This document shows positions 37,394 to 49,735 of a DNA stretch of 64,000 nucleotides, piece by piece. A program made the translations under genes and the position numbers. Position 1 is the first letter of the stretch. The number at the start of each line of letters is the position of its first letter. Origin of the DNA: Brachynemurus nebulosus (taxonomy: Eukaryota > Arthropoda > Insecta > Neuroptera > Myrmeleontidae); NCBI GenBank assembly GCA_035578155.1, contig JAPWDM010000005.1:23372877-23436876 (forward strand), in the 5' to 3' direction. Below the pieces are notes generated by a model that was not told the origin of the DNA, made no database searches, and was given only the letters and a program-made list of their open reading frames with translations.

Positions 37394-38980
37394 TTGTATG
37401 TACCTAAATAGTTCTGTGCATTGTATAAAGTTCTAGTAGAAATTTTGACCTTTTGTTTATTAATAATTAAAAACGTTTTTTTTTAGCTGTCCCGATTTTA
37501 TATTTCCCGTCCCGATTTTTATTTCATTAAATCCCGAAATATTTATTGGAAGAGTTGGCAACCCTGATGACAACCCTGAGTACAACGGACTTTTTATAAT
37601 ATTATATCCATTACATTTTGACAAACATTATAATTGCATCATGCGTGCATTCAATAATATATTTATTCACATTTATAATAATACCTCCATCTGAACTTCT
37701 GAACACATTGTCAAAGAAATATGCAGTCGTTTACATTTAATATAATAACAACACGGGCGAGATGGCGGGTGAAGTGAGAGGTCCGGTGGTGGTGCACAGA
37801 ATTGAAATTAATGTGATGTGGTCAACTTACTATAGCAAGCAGCACATCTATACACGCACGTCCAAGATGCGTGTTACACGTTTGCGGTCGACGTTAAACA
37901 TTTGAAGGGTGCATGCAGGTGCATTCCACCGGGCCAATCGACCGCGCGCCCGACCCTGCACGATCATGACGATATGATATAGGTAGTAAGTAGGTACCCC
38001 ACCACATTGCTTTTCTTACGCCCGCAGTCAACCAATCTAACCAAACCAGCTACAAAATATATAACTATACGACAAGAAACCGCAGGATTTAATACGAACG
38101 AGGTGCCCTTAAGTTGTGGATGAGGTTGTCCATATAAGATCCGTCTCGACATTCACGATTTTATCTTGATGAATAAATATGTATTTTCAGAAGGCACGAA
38201 GAAATCTATATAACTATATTGTTGAATATTTTAAGGTGAATCGATCACTTGAAATTTTCCAAGTTTAGAAATTGAACTTTTAGTATATTATAGAGAAAGA
38301 TATGATGCATTCACTGACACTATTTTGAATAATTTCTGACGTGTAGTTTAGAAGAAATAAATTTTCAAAGTTAGAATTTTTAACGTACGAATAAATCCCA
38401 AAGGATGATTAGAGGTGAATCAGTGGTATGTATTAAGTAAGTTGTGTCATTAAAAACCAACTTTAAGATTTAAAAAACTGAAAATTATTTTCTTTTATGT
38501 TTTTGAATCATTAAAAAACTATTTGGTTTAATATTAGACGTTTAGTTATTGTAATAAATAGAAAAAAACTATAAGAATGTCATTTTATACTAATACACCC
38601 ATAATATATTTGTGTACGTGTTAGTTATTATGTATGGGGACACGTCACTACCAGAATCAAATTCATTACTTTTAAAATTATTAAAATTAGAAGATTGAAC
38701 AATAATCAAATATTAATACTGTTACATGTATTATAAAATTTAACTTATTTTTCTTGGACTTAAAAGTAAAAAAATAGACTTAGTAATTCATTTGTCACAA
38801 ATTGTCAGTACTGATCGATTCACCTTAGATAAATATTTAATTTCAAAATATGAAAGATTAACCTGGTAAATTACTGGAATATATGGAAAATTTGAATTTT
38901 GACTATAGGCAATTTCGTAATAAGTGTAAAGGTTTGTCATTATCAGAAACAAAAATTGTTAGTACCCCGACACTAAAATT
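37394..38980. other. Non-coding stretch with an element end and a GC-richer block
   Basis: 37490-37576 ends AGTTGGCAACCCTG, after TCCCGATTTTATATTTCCC and TCCCGTCCCGATTTTTA: a transposon right end (complement CAGGGTTGCCAACT) without a visible partner. 37755-37960 is much less AT-rich (GGCGAGATGGCGGGTGAAG, TCGACCGCGCGCCCGACCC) and could be promoter or exon DNA. No recognisable frame. Confidence 0.4.
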
Positions 38981-39170
38981 TTCAATTAAAATTCACATAG
39001 TGTTTGAAAAATTGTCAAACTGGATCGGATGGGACTTGAACCCGGATCTCTTGGTTGCTAGCCAAGCGCCTTACCAATTAGGTTACCGAACCGCTTGTTC
39101 GAATGCCACCCCAGTCCGACAATCAATCAAACACATCCTCTCTTTAATGCGAGACGCAGTTTTATTTGAA
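38981..39170 (-). mobile_element. tRNA-derived repeat N5 with full cloverleaf
   Basis: The 72-nt tRNA-like part is at 39021-39092 on the minus strand. The acceptor pairing is nearly complete, with anticodon stem CTTGG/CCAAG, loop CTAGCAA and B box GGTTCAAGTCC. Homology with N1 extends beyond both ends of the tRNA part, so the mobile unit is about 190 bp. The tail TTTGAAAAATTGTCAAA is itself a small hairpin. Confidence 0.65.
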
Positions 39171-39249
39171 ATTAAAAACAAAAATTTTTATTGCAAAGTA
39201 TAAAATAACGGAACGGTTATAGTTTCGTCATCCGTAATTCCTACATCTT

Positions 39250-39330
39250 AATCAGCCGAGTGGCCGAATCTATATTGGCACTGGTACTTCGTCCTGGTAG
39301 ATCGAAAGTCCGAATTCCGCAACCGGCTAT
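39250..39330 (+). mobile_element. tRNA-derived SINE head
   Basis: CAGCCGAGTGGCCGAA resembles an A box region, and GATCGAAAGTCCGAATTCCG a B box (consensus GGTTCGANTCC, here diverged). Spacing suits a tRNA head. No poly(A) or target duplication was identified. Confidence 0.4.
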
Positions 39331-39345
39331 ATGCTCGTGAAGGTT

Positions 39346-40128
39346 TTTCTACAACTTCCCTTCACAATTCCAGATAAATATCAATATAATTCCTCTAAAG
39401 CGTTGTTCACACCTAGCCAAGTTGCCAATTTTTTTTTCACTTATGGCCTCGTATGGTACATTGTTAGAAAGGGTTTTTAACCACTTTACTACTGACTTTT
39501 TAACAATTTCTTACATCAGTGAGTAAAACTTTGTCCAGCATACTGGACATTATTTTAAACAAGTGTTTATTTTAATTAAAATTTTTAATTTTACATCTTT
39601 AAGTAAGTGTAGTTTCAGTAACTTAAAACAATGTTAAGAAAATTTTAATTTTTCTCAATTAAAAATTCATACCAACTTACATCTAAATTTGATGTACAAT
39701 ATATAGTGAAGAAGTTAAAATGAAACTGAGGTTCCTTTTACCTTTTCTCATTTTTAAGTCCCATTCCCAAACATCAAGGGAAGTGCCGGAAAATGGCAAA
39801 AATGTTCATTACTCGTAAATAACTTTAGAAATTATTACATGTATCTTATTATGCAGGAAAGGTATCTTTTAAGGGAAAATCTTTTAAAATGGAGCTGAGG
39901 TTCTTTTAATCGCTTTTTACTACCAAACTTCGCTTTCGAAATATTGAACTAACAAATATTTTTAACTATGATCTTCAAAACTTCAGTCTGATTTCTCTGA
40001 AAGATAAGCTGTGATTTAGTAACTAAAAAAAATTGTGTTATATATTATGTATCCCATCCCTTCAATCTACGAATTAAGTGAAAACTTTAGACAGACGCTT
40101 TTAGCTGCCATAAAAATTTGAGACAAGT
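39346..40128. other. AT-rich non-coding stretch
   Basis: No gene seen. Two diverged blocks (AAATGAAACTGAGGTTCCTTT near 39719 and AAATGGAGCTGAGGTTCTTTT near 39886) suggest a ~167-bp duplication. Confidence 0.45.
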
Positions 40129-40136
40129 CTTATAGC

Positions 40137-40723
40137 TAAGGTGACCAGATTTGTCAAGAGTGAAAACGGGACAGCCGACCTTACCGGAGGGTTTGGGGGT
40201 ACGGAGTACTCCCCATGAAAAAAGAGGTGTCCGGGGGTCCTCCCTCAGAAAATTTTTGAAAATTTAAGTCAATAATGATGTTCTTAAGTCATTTAGAGTG
40301 CTAATTTTTCTTTCTACCATAAAATTAATTTGGTGGCGGATGATTCCACCACCACTGTAGCATGAGACCTTTGATAATGAAACGACAATTTGGACAGAAT
40401 AATTTGTGTTAGGAGTAGGAAGATAGAAAAACAAAAGGATATTATCAAGGAAATCATAGCCAAACCTCTTGCTCTTACACCAGTGATAATATTTTATTCA
40501 GAATAATAAACGAGTTCATTTTATCATCAGAATGTGAATAATACAATTAGACACCTTCTTAACCTAATGATAATGAATAAAACTTTTCATAAATAGCCGA
40601 TAAGTTCAAATATTGTCAAAACGGGATAAATGGGCGTCCCGAGAAGTTTGATCGGGACACCGGGACATGTCTGTCGGGAAAAATGGGACTGTCCCGTTGA
40701 AAATGGGACGTCTAGTCAACTTA
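40137..40723. mobile_element. hAT-type element with TAAGGTGACC ends
   Basis: The left end is TAAGGTGACCAGATTTGTC and the right end finishes GGGACGTCTAGTCAACTTA. The 8-bp duplication CTTATAGC is perfect (40129-40136 and 40724-40731). CGGGAC / GTCCCG motifs are repeated in the right half. No transposase frame. Ends of the GGTGACCA type with 8-bp duplications are known for hAT elements. Confidence 0.85.
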
Positions 40724-40731
40724 CTTATAGC

Positions 40732-41524
40732 TTAATTTTGGATTTTGATAACTTTGTTTGAGTTTAAATTAATTGACACAACAATCTGATCAATCAAGTG
40801 TTTCACTTTGAATTACGGCACATAATTTTTCGCTATAAAAGTTTCACTACGTTTTCACAACGTTTTTAAAAGCCTGAATGTTCAAGTTCCAACTGTCACC
40901 ACTGTACTTTCTCTAACCTTTCGATTTTAGCACGCAATTCCGTTCATATTTACTTAGTGTTCCATTACAAAATACACATGTTTGGTATATATAAATACTT
41001 ATCTACAAATACTTTATCCTGCTCTGCACTGCTCCTGCTCCTTCCTATATGTATAGACAACCCTCATTTTGTAGCACATGTCAGCAGAAGAAATCTATTA
41101 TATATTATTTGTAATTATGAAGAGTAAGAATTAACAACCATTTAGAATGTTCCAGATGTTTTATACGTAAATAAAAACTAAACTAATATATATATTTGTA
41201 CGACTACATGTAGACTACAGTGTTATCGTCTAGTTTTTGTCTATTCCGGCCAAGTGCCGTGCCGTGGTGTTCGGTGTCGAATATCGAAAGCACAAGAAGA
41301 AATATGGGAAATGGTTATACAAACCAATTTAAATGCCGACCATCCTTGTATGTGGAAGAAGACATAAATCAAAGTAGCAAAACGGTAGTTAAACAGTAGC
41401 CAGGCATGCTGTCCTTCCCACAAATAATAATAAAAATTGGTAGTTAAATTAAAACGAAAAGTACAATTAATTTTTTATCCTTTTCTGGGTTTACGAAATC
41501 TTTTGTGCACTTAGAGGTTGTTGT
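40732..41524. other. AT-rich non-coding stretch
   Basis: No supported gene. 41240-41290 is slightly GC-richer. The minus-strand 60-codon frame at 41241-41423 has no recognisable domain. Confidence 0.45.
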
Positions 41525-42063
41525 TAGGGTTGCCAACTTTTTTTGAGAAAAATAAAGTATCTAATTTTTTGAATAAGAAAAAATAAAGTAATTACCAGAA
41601 AAAAAAGTATTTTTCAAATTTAAGTTTTTATTGTCTAATTTTGTATAAATTTTTTTGTGTTTTTAGCACATGCTAACGATTTTTGGTTATCTATGAACGT
41701 TTCGTAGCTAGTTTTACAATCTAAGTTTAGATTTAAATAAATAAATAATTCATTTTCTATTAAATTTATGGAGGATCTATTTTTGTCTCTGCTCGCCACT
41801 TCACATTCATCATTGAAATAACTATCTCACTGAAAGCTAGGGTTGCGGGAACAGAGAGCAAATAAGAAATGATTTTTTTATTATATTTGGTAAGTTCTCA
41901 CCCGCATTTTGAAGTGTATATTGCCGTTCTTCAGCAGTATTTTTCTTTGCAAATTCTTTGTTATTATTAATAGATTTTTTCTGGATTTCTTTAAGTGTTA
42001 TTGATTCGGAATATAGATCAATCATCCATCTTAATATTTAATAATTCGTTCAGGAATTACGTA

Positions 42064-43297
42064 AGGTACCTAAGGCATTTAAGGCCCAGCGGGTAATAAG
42101 GCCCATTAGCTATATTTCTTACCAAGAAAAGTTCTCTTACTTATCAACAAGTTTAAAATGAACTTTCAATCATTTCAAAACCAGATACAAAAGTTGAGCT
42201 ACTCAGAGTAACAAACTCATGTCATATTTTAACAAACAAATTTAGAGGTTACATTTTCGTTCGTTGATATAAAAATTGTGCACATTGTGAGTGTTATATT
42301 AATGATTTTTTAAAGATATATTTCTTTCAAATTGTTCAAGGCCCATGCAAATTTTGTTTGGGCTTTATTACCAACACAATTAAAATCAAACACTACAAAG
42401 TCAAATCAATTAAAACAGGTCTGAAGTCATTAACAAATGAAGCAAAATTAGACGCACAGCCTTAAATTACTATAGTTACTCTAATATAAAAATAACAAAA
42501 AGGAAAAAGGACAAAAAACTAAGTACATTTAATTTTGATTTATTTTTTGCATTTGTTTAATGATGCCAGATCAGTTTTAGTTGGTTTGGTCGAATTTTTA
42601 TTTTTATTCCTTAGTGTTTGGAAGTATAGCTGATAAAAAGAAGAGAGCGTTGTGGTCTGAGAAAGTACTGGCATCAGCCTTAAGCTATGTCGCTCGACAT
42701 GGCAATCAATGAGAGGTTGCAAGGAGATTCGGAATTCTAAGAAGAACTCTTAGATTTAATATTTATTTATTTCGACTTAATATATTCAAACACCTAGTAC
42801 TTGACTTATTCGAAAAATATGATAAAAAAATTAAAAATAATGACTTAAGTAATTTTTTTTATTGTTGTTTTCAATAACAGTCACGCAGTCAAGCGGGATT
42901 CAAGGATTTTCGAAACTTTTTTGAACGTGTAAAAATAACAAAATAGTTTTGATATATAAGTTCAAGTTATTCTTAAAGTATTTTCAAGTTCAAGTTATTT
43001 TTAAAGTAATTAAAATCCCCCAATTAATTTTAAAAAAAAATAATAAATGTACTATTTCAGGCAGTTGTAATAGGTGGGCCTTATTTTCTACACCAGTCGG
43101 AAATAAGGCCCAATTGCAGACACTTTTTAGAATCAAATTTTTGACTTGTATAATTACAAATTCATTAATTTTTTTAGGAATTTTTATCAAAAAATAAGTA
43201 AATTTTTATAATTAAATACTATATTTTTGATATTTTATAAGATATATAAATAATAAGCATATTTTGCTTAGGTGGGCCTTAATTGCCTTAGGTACCT
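42064..43297 (+). mobile_element. Family C DNA transposon, copy C1
   Basis: Ends are AGGTACCTAAGGCATTTAAG and ...CCTTAATTGCCTTAGGTACCT, with TA on both outer sides (42062-42063 and 43298-43299). AAGGCCCA / TGGGCCTTA motifs recur internally near 42090, 42104, 42339, 43073 and 43106. The middle (about 42530-43000) is not shared with C2. Frames at 42540-42722 and 42949-43197 lack known domains. Confidence 0.82.
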
Positions 43298-43420
43298 TAT
43301 AATGGAATTTTTTTTAGTGTAATCACAGTCAAGATTCAAAATAAAGTATTTTCGCATACTTTATTTTTATGTAAAAGTATAAAGTATGTTTGTGAAAAAT
43401 AAAGTAGGATTATTATAAAG

Positions 43421-43595
43421 CAGGGCTTCTTGAACTGTGGGTCGTGACTCGATTTGGGGTCGCTTAGCGAAGTCTTGGGGTCATAGCGAAAAATTTTTTA
43501 TTGTTACATATTGTTACCTAATCAATAAATCCTTACAAAATACTTAAATATATCGCTATTTGGGGTCGCGAATGAAAAAAGTTTAAGAAGCCCTG
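43421..43595. mobile_element. hAT MITE, 175 bp
   Basis: Terminal repeats are CAGGGCTTCTTGAACTGTGG and ...GTTTAAGAAGCCCTG. A perfect 8-bp duplication TTATAAAG lies at 43413-43420 and 43596-43603. GGGGTCGC motifs recur inside. It is inserted in the right part of element F. Confidence 0.92.
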
Positions 43596-43876
43596 TTATA
43601 AAGTATGATTGGTAACCCTAGTTGCTGCTAGCCTAAAAGAGAGTACCAGTTCAGAAAATTAAATTTTGTAGTCGTGGTATTCAAAAATTTGATTTAAAAT
43701 TCATAAAGTTCCAAAATCTCAAAAAGTAATGATATTTTACAAAAATCATAATTTTAATATTCTGGTTAGGCATGAGTTGATTTGCCATTCCTCTGGAACA
43801 GAGGTTTCCAAACTGTGGGCCGCGAAACATCACTAGGGGCGCCGCGGTTGCCTCGCTAAAAAAGGAAAATAATATT

Positions 43877-44470
<594 letters not shown>

Positions 44471-44747
44471 CATTCGCTAAAACTGTCAACAGTGATGTAC
44501 TTATTTGAAAAATATGTATATTAGAGGTACAAATACATTCACACACATAGATATACGTATATATACATTTTGTACTATATAAGGCGTTAAATTGGTTCCA
44601 TGTCAATATACCTATCAATGACACAAATAATGCATTTAAACAAAATATCTAGTAGTGTTTCCTAGCCCATGGGGTAGACGTACCCAAACTGGATCTATAT
44701 TTTTTCTTTAAATAATAATAAATTTATAAACTTTATATTAACTTTTT

Positions 44748-44816
44748 ACCGAAGTTCCCAATTTTTATGGACTAGTTTCCAAAGGATATTAGTCCATAAA
44801 AATTGAGAACTTCGGT
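44748..44816. repeat. 69-bp hairpin, 27-bp stem
   Basis: ACCGAAGTTCCCAATTTTTA on the left pairs with TAAAAATTGAGAACTTCGGT on the right, extending through ATGGACTA / TAGTCCAT, with one mismatch and a loop of about 15 bases. It is pre-miRNA-sized but could equally be a tiny foldback. Confidence 0.7.
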
Positions 44817-45617
44817 TTAAAAGAACTTATAAATAAGAAATTTATTTTCTATAAATGTGTACATGTTTGAAAGCAGATGATTTTATTAAAAAAATCCTCA
44901 ATTTGATACATTATAAGCACTAACTGGTTTATTTCGTCTTTTTCAGATTATTTTGAATAATTTTGTAGATTTATATTATTAACATTAAATACGTCTAGAA
45001 GGTATTTTTCGTCTCCAGATTAATATTTTATTTGAGGATTGTTCACTTTTTACGGCAAAAATTAAACCAATTCTATCAAAGAAATTAAATTATTCTTTAT
45101 TGATTGCCATCAATTAATAAACGTTAACTTTTTTTTAGCGTAGGTTAATCTTAAGGTCAAGAATATCGAAAACTAGCAACATGACACATGTGACCGATTT
45201 AGGGAAAAAGTAAACAGGTTTATTAATCAGTCTTATAATTTAATTACTTATTTCAAGATTTCACTTGAATTGAACTACCTGGAAACGATTCTACAATAAA
45301 ATTGATAAGTAATCCATAGATCCTCTATTAATTGAAATATATAGTTGTTTATATAATTGATTTTGTATTTTAAAAGTACCAAAAGGCTTTACTGACCAAC
45401 TTTTGGTACATTCATCCTATAAAGATTTTGTTTCATGAATACATTCAGATGCAGACATCGTTTCACCAATATAAGTAGGTATGTATGTATGTATATCCAC
45501 ATACGTATATCTCACTATTGCAGTTATATACATACATACACATTATATGATTATACACAAACAACATAGTTGTAAACACACTAAAATTATAGAAAATAAA
45601 TTGACTTTTTTTTTCTT

Positions 45618-45900
45618 ATTTTCTCAAAAACTAGCTAACCTAGAATAATAGTTCCAAAACCTTTTTTATGTCATTTTTTCCCGTCTTTGCAATGGTGTAA
45701 AAAAATTTGACAAAAACTTTTAAATTATAGCAAATTTTGGCCAAAAACTCATTTTCACGAAAAATGCTCAAAAAACCATGTTCCTGAGCTCCGACGTTTT
45801 TAGCTGAAGAACTCATCCAAGATTTTTGGACTTCCAACGTTGTCACCAAATTTCGTAAAACTAGCAGTTTTTCCTGAAGCGCTATCGTGCTGATACATAA

Positions 45901-45974
<74 letters not shown>

Positions 45975-46110
45975 TTTAGTGAATGTTATTTTTGGGCTCT
46001 AGGGACCTCAAAACAAATTTCTGCCATATTTTCGGGCTGAACTTCGACTATGGCTAACACCATAATAGCTGAATGTCCAGAATTCTTTCTGGAAATTCGC
46101 TAAAAAGTGA
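45618..46110 (+). mobile_element. Family B element copy B5
   Basis: It lacks the AAAATACCCC opening and starts at TTTCTCAAAAACTAGCTAAC. It retains GAAGAACTCATCCAAG, (TA)n at 45912-45970, and AAATTTTAGTGAATGTTATT with CTAGGGACCTCAAAACAAAT. It is more diverged than B4. Confidence 0.68.
45912..45970. repeat. (TA)n tract
   Basis: About 30 TA units, the core of B5. Confidence 0.92.
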
Positions 46111-46261
46111 CTAAGAAACTCTGTTTTTTTTTCTTTTGCTTGTCAGTTATACTTTTAGAGAAATTAGAGAAAATTACTATTACTGGGTAGAAATGTGTTT
46201 TTTGAAAAGTTTTTGAAAGAACGCCGCGGGTTTAAAAAGTTTGGGAACTCCTGCTCTAGGA

Positions 46262-47610
46262 GATATAGTTAATTTTAGAGATACCTGTATAATAGTTATA
46301 TTAATTTCAAAAAATTTTTTCAGTTTCAGTAGATGAAACTTTACGTAATGTATTTCATTTATTTCACACTTTCAATTCATAAAACAACTGTTTTATGTCA
46401 TAAAAAAATATTTTACTAACAAATTATTTAAGTAAAATTTCAATTTTGATAAGACTAAATTATTAACTTTGCAGTTTTGCTACTTTATAAAATTCTAACT
46501 GATATGTGACGAAATTAAATTCTTTACTCCAAAAATTGTATCAAAAAAAAATAAATACCTAATAAATTTTGAGCTTATTTTTTTTTTTTTTGAAGTGAAA
46601 ACATTTTTAGGCACGTTGAGCGATTTTTGGTAGGGGAAAACTGTAGTACTTTGATACTACTAAACCGCACAAATGCATGTTAACAAAAATTAAAATATGT
46701 AACCTCTACAAGTTTCTAAATATAGTATTTTGGACGTCAAATATAGATTTAAGTTTTTGCTAAAATGCGTTTGTGCGAGAAATTTTTCTACTACGTCTCG
46801 AACACAGCCAAGTTTTCCCAACTCACACTAAAATAGAATACAAAGACATCGTGTAATTTATATTTAGGTTTTCAAAAGAAGTTCTGGAAGATAAAACATT
46901 TTAACCTAGACAATTAGAGACAGTAAACAAAGACAAATTTTCAAAATATAAAACAGCTTCTAACCAATTTTCTCGCAAGTCAGCTGCTATAAAAAACAAT
47001 TAACTGATTAAATGCAAACGAATCGCCGTTGTCGAACATTCTAGATACAATAAAATAATACACAATGCATGTCGAACAATGAAACTATAGTAGCTTCTAG
47101 CTTCCAACTTAATAATTCATTGCACATAATAATTTTCATTTATTTTAAAACTTACATTGTAACCGTAGCTGATCCTTAACTATTTCACTTATCCGATCCA
47201 TACGATCCTTCGTTCATCAACGATATTTAATAAATTAAAAAAAAAAGAAATGTTTTAATCAAAACACATATACATATTTATAAAAACCTCCAGATACTGC
47301 CATTGGCCTGTAAAAATGGAAATGTGTACTGTGCTTTTTTTATTTGCAATAAATTCAATGAGATTGTTCATCAACGGATGGATGAGCGCCTGGATCAGAC
47401 AGACAAACAGACGGACAGACTATACATCCTGATCCATCTCTGTCCGTTCCAGATCCATCCTGTTTGGTAACATCATCATTCAATAACCAAGAGTCAGAGG
47501 ACTATTTGTGTGTGTGGAGGTTCGTCGTTTTATATTTAATTCAATCAAGCGTGGAGACAGGAGGTGCTCATTGGGGGTCATGGCATCCTCTCCCTCCAAA
47601 CAAAGATAAA
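46262..47610. other. AT-rich non-coding stretch
   Basis: No supported gene. 47380-47460 has an ACAGACGGACAGAC-type short repeat and two ATCCATC / GATGGAT phrases. The 61-codon frame at 47464-47649 runs into element P2. Confidence 0.45.
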
Positions 47611-47614
47611 TTAA

Positions 47615-48544
47615 GGGGGGGAGGATCCTCCAAACAACAGGTTTTTTAATAATTTTTTTTTAAAAACTGGATACATTTATTATATCAAATGAAGTTACAT
47701 AGTATAGTACAGGGGTGGCCAACCCGCGGCCCGCGGGCCGCATGTGGCCCGCCTTGAACTTTTTTTGGCCCACGAGATTCATCACATTTATACAAAATAT
47801 ATTCATTTTATAATGACTAGGGTAATGAAAATCAATGTATTAAAAAAATACATAATATATGGGAACACGTAATTTTATATGCGGCCCGCGAAGTTATGAT
47901 GTGCTTCCAAAGTGGCCCGGAAGATCATTTGGGTTGGCCACCCCTGGTATAGTACATGTTATAGTATATTCACTCATAATTTTTTATGCGAAAAAAAAAG
48001 AAAGTGGCGGCGCTACAGCTGTTTCAAGTTGACTCTTTTAATTTGCGCCGTGGAATGCCCAGCCTCTTGTACTCAACTGAATTCAATCGGACAAGAAATT
48101 TTATTAAAATAAGTCATTACGCTTTGCATGTACCTATTTCTGATGAGAAAATTTTTTTTTCACAATTTAAAATCAAAAAGAAAATAATTTCACTTTTTTT
48201 TTATAAACAAATTGTTATAAACAATATTTATAGTAATAATTTATGCAAAATTTTAGGTATATGCAATTGCCAATATCTTAAAGAATATCTGTACAAAATT
48301 TCAAGTTAACACCTTAATAACTTTTTAAGTTATGTTCCACGGCGCGGAAAAAAAACTATTTTGAGAAAAACGCTATTAAAAAGTTTTCGTTCTTGAAAAA
48401 TAGAGTTAAAAGCAGTTTATCGTTATCTAAGATAATCTTTCTGTTCGGATTAAAACATTATAAATATATTCCTTAAGGTTTAAATGAACTTTTAAAGCGA
48501 AACAAAAAATGAAAAATTTGAAAGTTCTGGAGGACCCTTCCCCC
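47615..48544 (-). mobile_element. Family P element P2, TTAA target site, interrupted
   Basis: Ends are GGGGGGGAGGATCCTCCAAA (left) and ...GTTCTGGAGGACCCTTCCCCC (right), with TTAA at 47611-47614 and 48545-48548. It is inverse to P1 and matches over its length once the hAT insertion at 47710-47946 is removed (leaving about 685 bp). Frames at 47912-48309 come from the element and have no known domain. Confidence 0.85.
47710..47946. mobile_element. hAT MITE, 237 bp
   Basis: Terminal repeats are CAGGGGTGGCCAACCCGCGG and ...TTTGGGTTGGCCACCCCTG. A perfect 8-bp duplication GTATAGTA lies at 47702-47709 and 47947-47954. GGCCCGCG motifs recur inside. It is inserted in P2. Confidence 0.93.
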
Positions 48545-48549
48545 TTAAT

Positions 48550-49018
48550 TAGTGATGAGCAAATGCAAGACCAAGACCAAGACTTGGCAGTCTTGGTCTT
48601 GTTCTTGCATTAAGAATCTTGGTCTTGGTCTTGCTAGAGCAGTTTGAGTCTTGGTCTTGGTCTTGGTCTTGCAAAATGCAGTCTTGGTATTGGTCTTGGT
48701 CTTGGTATTGCTAAAAATCTTGCACTTTCTTGCATTTTTTTATTAGTGAATTTTTTCTTTCTAAAATCAGAATTTTCTCTCTTTACGGTATTAATTATAC
48801 TTTTAAACTATTTAAATAATTTAGCAAGAGTCTTGCTTTTTTCTTGCTATAGTCTTGGTCTTGCTCACTTGAGTCTTGGTATTGGTCTTGCAGCCATACT
48901 TATAGTCTTGGTCTTGGTCTTGGTCTTGCAAAATGCAGTCTTGGTCTTGGTCTTGGTCTTGCAAAAATGCCAGACCAAGACAAGACTGCAAGACCAAGAC
49001 TAATTTTGCTCATCACTA
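48550..49018. mobile_element. hAT-type MITE built of GTCTTG hexamers
   Basis: Terminal repeats are TAGTGATGAGCAAA and TTTTGCTCATCACTA. A perfect 8-bp duplication CCCTTAAT lies at 48542-48549 and 49019-49026. Most of the interior is GTCTTG / CAAGAC repeats in both orientations. The 119-codon frame of alternating G and L is a translation of the hexamer repeat and not a protein. Confidence 0.88.
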
Positions 49019-49029
49019 CCCTTAATTTG

Positions 49030-49735
49030 ATGATAGTCTTACAAACTGTGAATCAAATGACGGTAAGGATGAAATTTTTAAGTGAATTGCTGATTTTTGA
49101 AGTTGTTCTTTTCATTGTTACGAAAATTATACATATAAAATTATAAAACTGACTTCCGAAAACGACTTTTACCGAATCAATCACACTTCCATAAGGAATT
49201 TAATCATTTTAATAACAAAAATGAACAATTCAAGCCAAAATTACACTAATTAAAACCATTATCCTAGTTTAAATCACTCACATAAAGTTTAATTTAAAAA
49301 AAAAAATTTAATTCGATGACGCCATCAAGATGAAACTGTAAATCAAAATACCAGTGATGAAATTCGAGACGGATTCTAAATTTTCAAAGTCGATAACAAT
49401 AAAATAGCAATGATGGTGAAATTCGAAGTGGACTGCAGATCTTCGAAGTTGGCCTTTTCATTTTATATCAAAATTCTCTAGATCTAGAAATTTCTCTAGA
49501 ATCAATCATAATCTAGAAAAAATTTTGTCATTTTAATAATAGAACTGAATAGTTTACATCAAAATCACCCTAATCGAACTAATCGAACTAATCACCCAAG
49601 CTCAAATCACTCAGTAAAATTTTTTTCAGCGCCCTAAAAATCCTCAAATAAAATGGTAAAATGATGGAACTGGAAAAGAATTATAAATTTTTGATGTCTC
49701 TCTTTTCATTTTTACTAAAATTTGGAATATATATG
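49030..49735 (+). repeat. Degenerate tandem repeat, period about 300 bp
   Basis: Two long units and a partial third share, in order, an ACTGTRAATCAAA phrase, GATGAAATT, TTTTCATT, a TCTAGA/ATCAATCA phrase, TCATTTTAATAA, CAATTCAAGCCAAAAT or TTTACATCAAAATCAC, and AAATCACTCA. The first unit starts near 49035, the second near 49330 and the third near 49645. It may be the body of the hAT element that ends at 49945. Confidence 0.5.

Larger units (their letters stand above)
41527..43618. mobile_element. Family F TA-flanked element hosting two younger insertions
   Basis: The left end is GGGTTGCCAACTTTTTTTG and the right end is ...GTATGATTGGTAACCC, with TA outside each (41525-41526 and 43619-43620). 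Both flanks repeat the phrase AATAAAGTA (41550-41620 and 43340-43415). The interior is interrupted by family C copy C1 (42064-43297) and by a hAT MITE (43421-43595). Removing both leaves a unit of about 680 bp. Confidence 0.72.

Noticed and set aside
48644..49003. 119-codon frame of alternating G and L
   Set aside because: It is the translation of GTCTTG hexamer repeats inside a hAT-type MITE.
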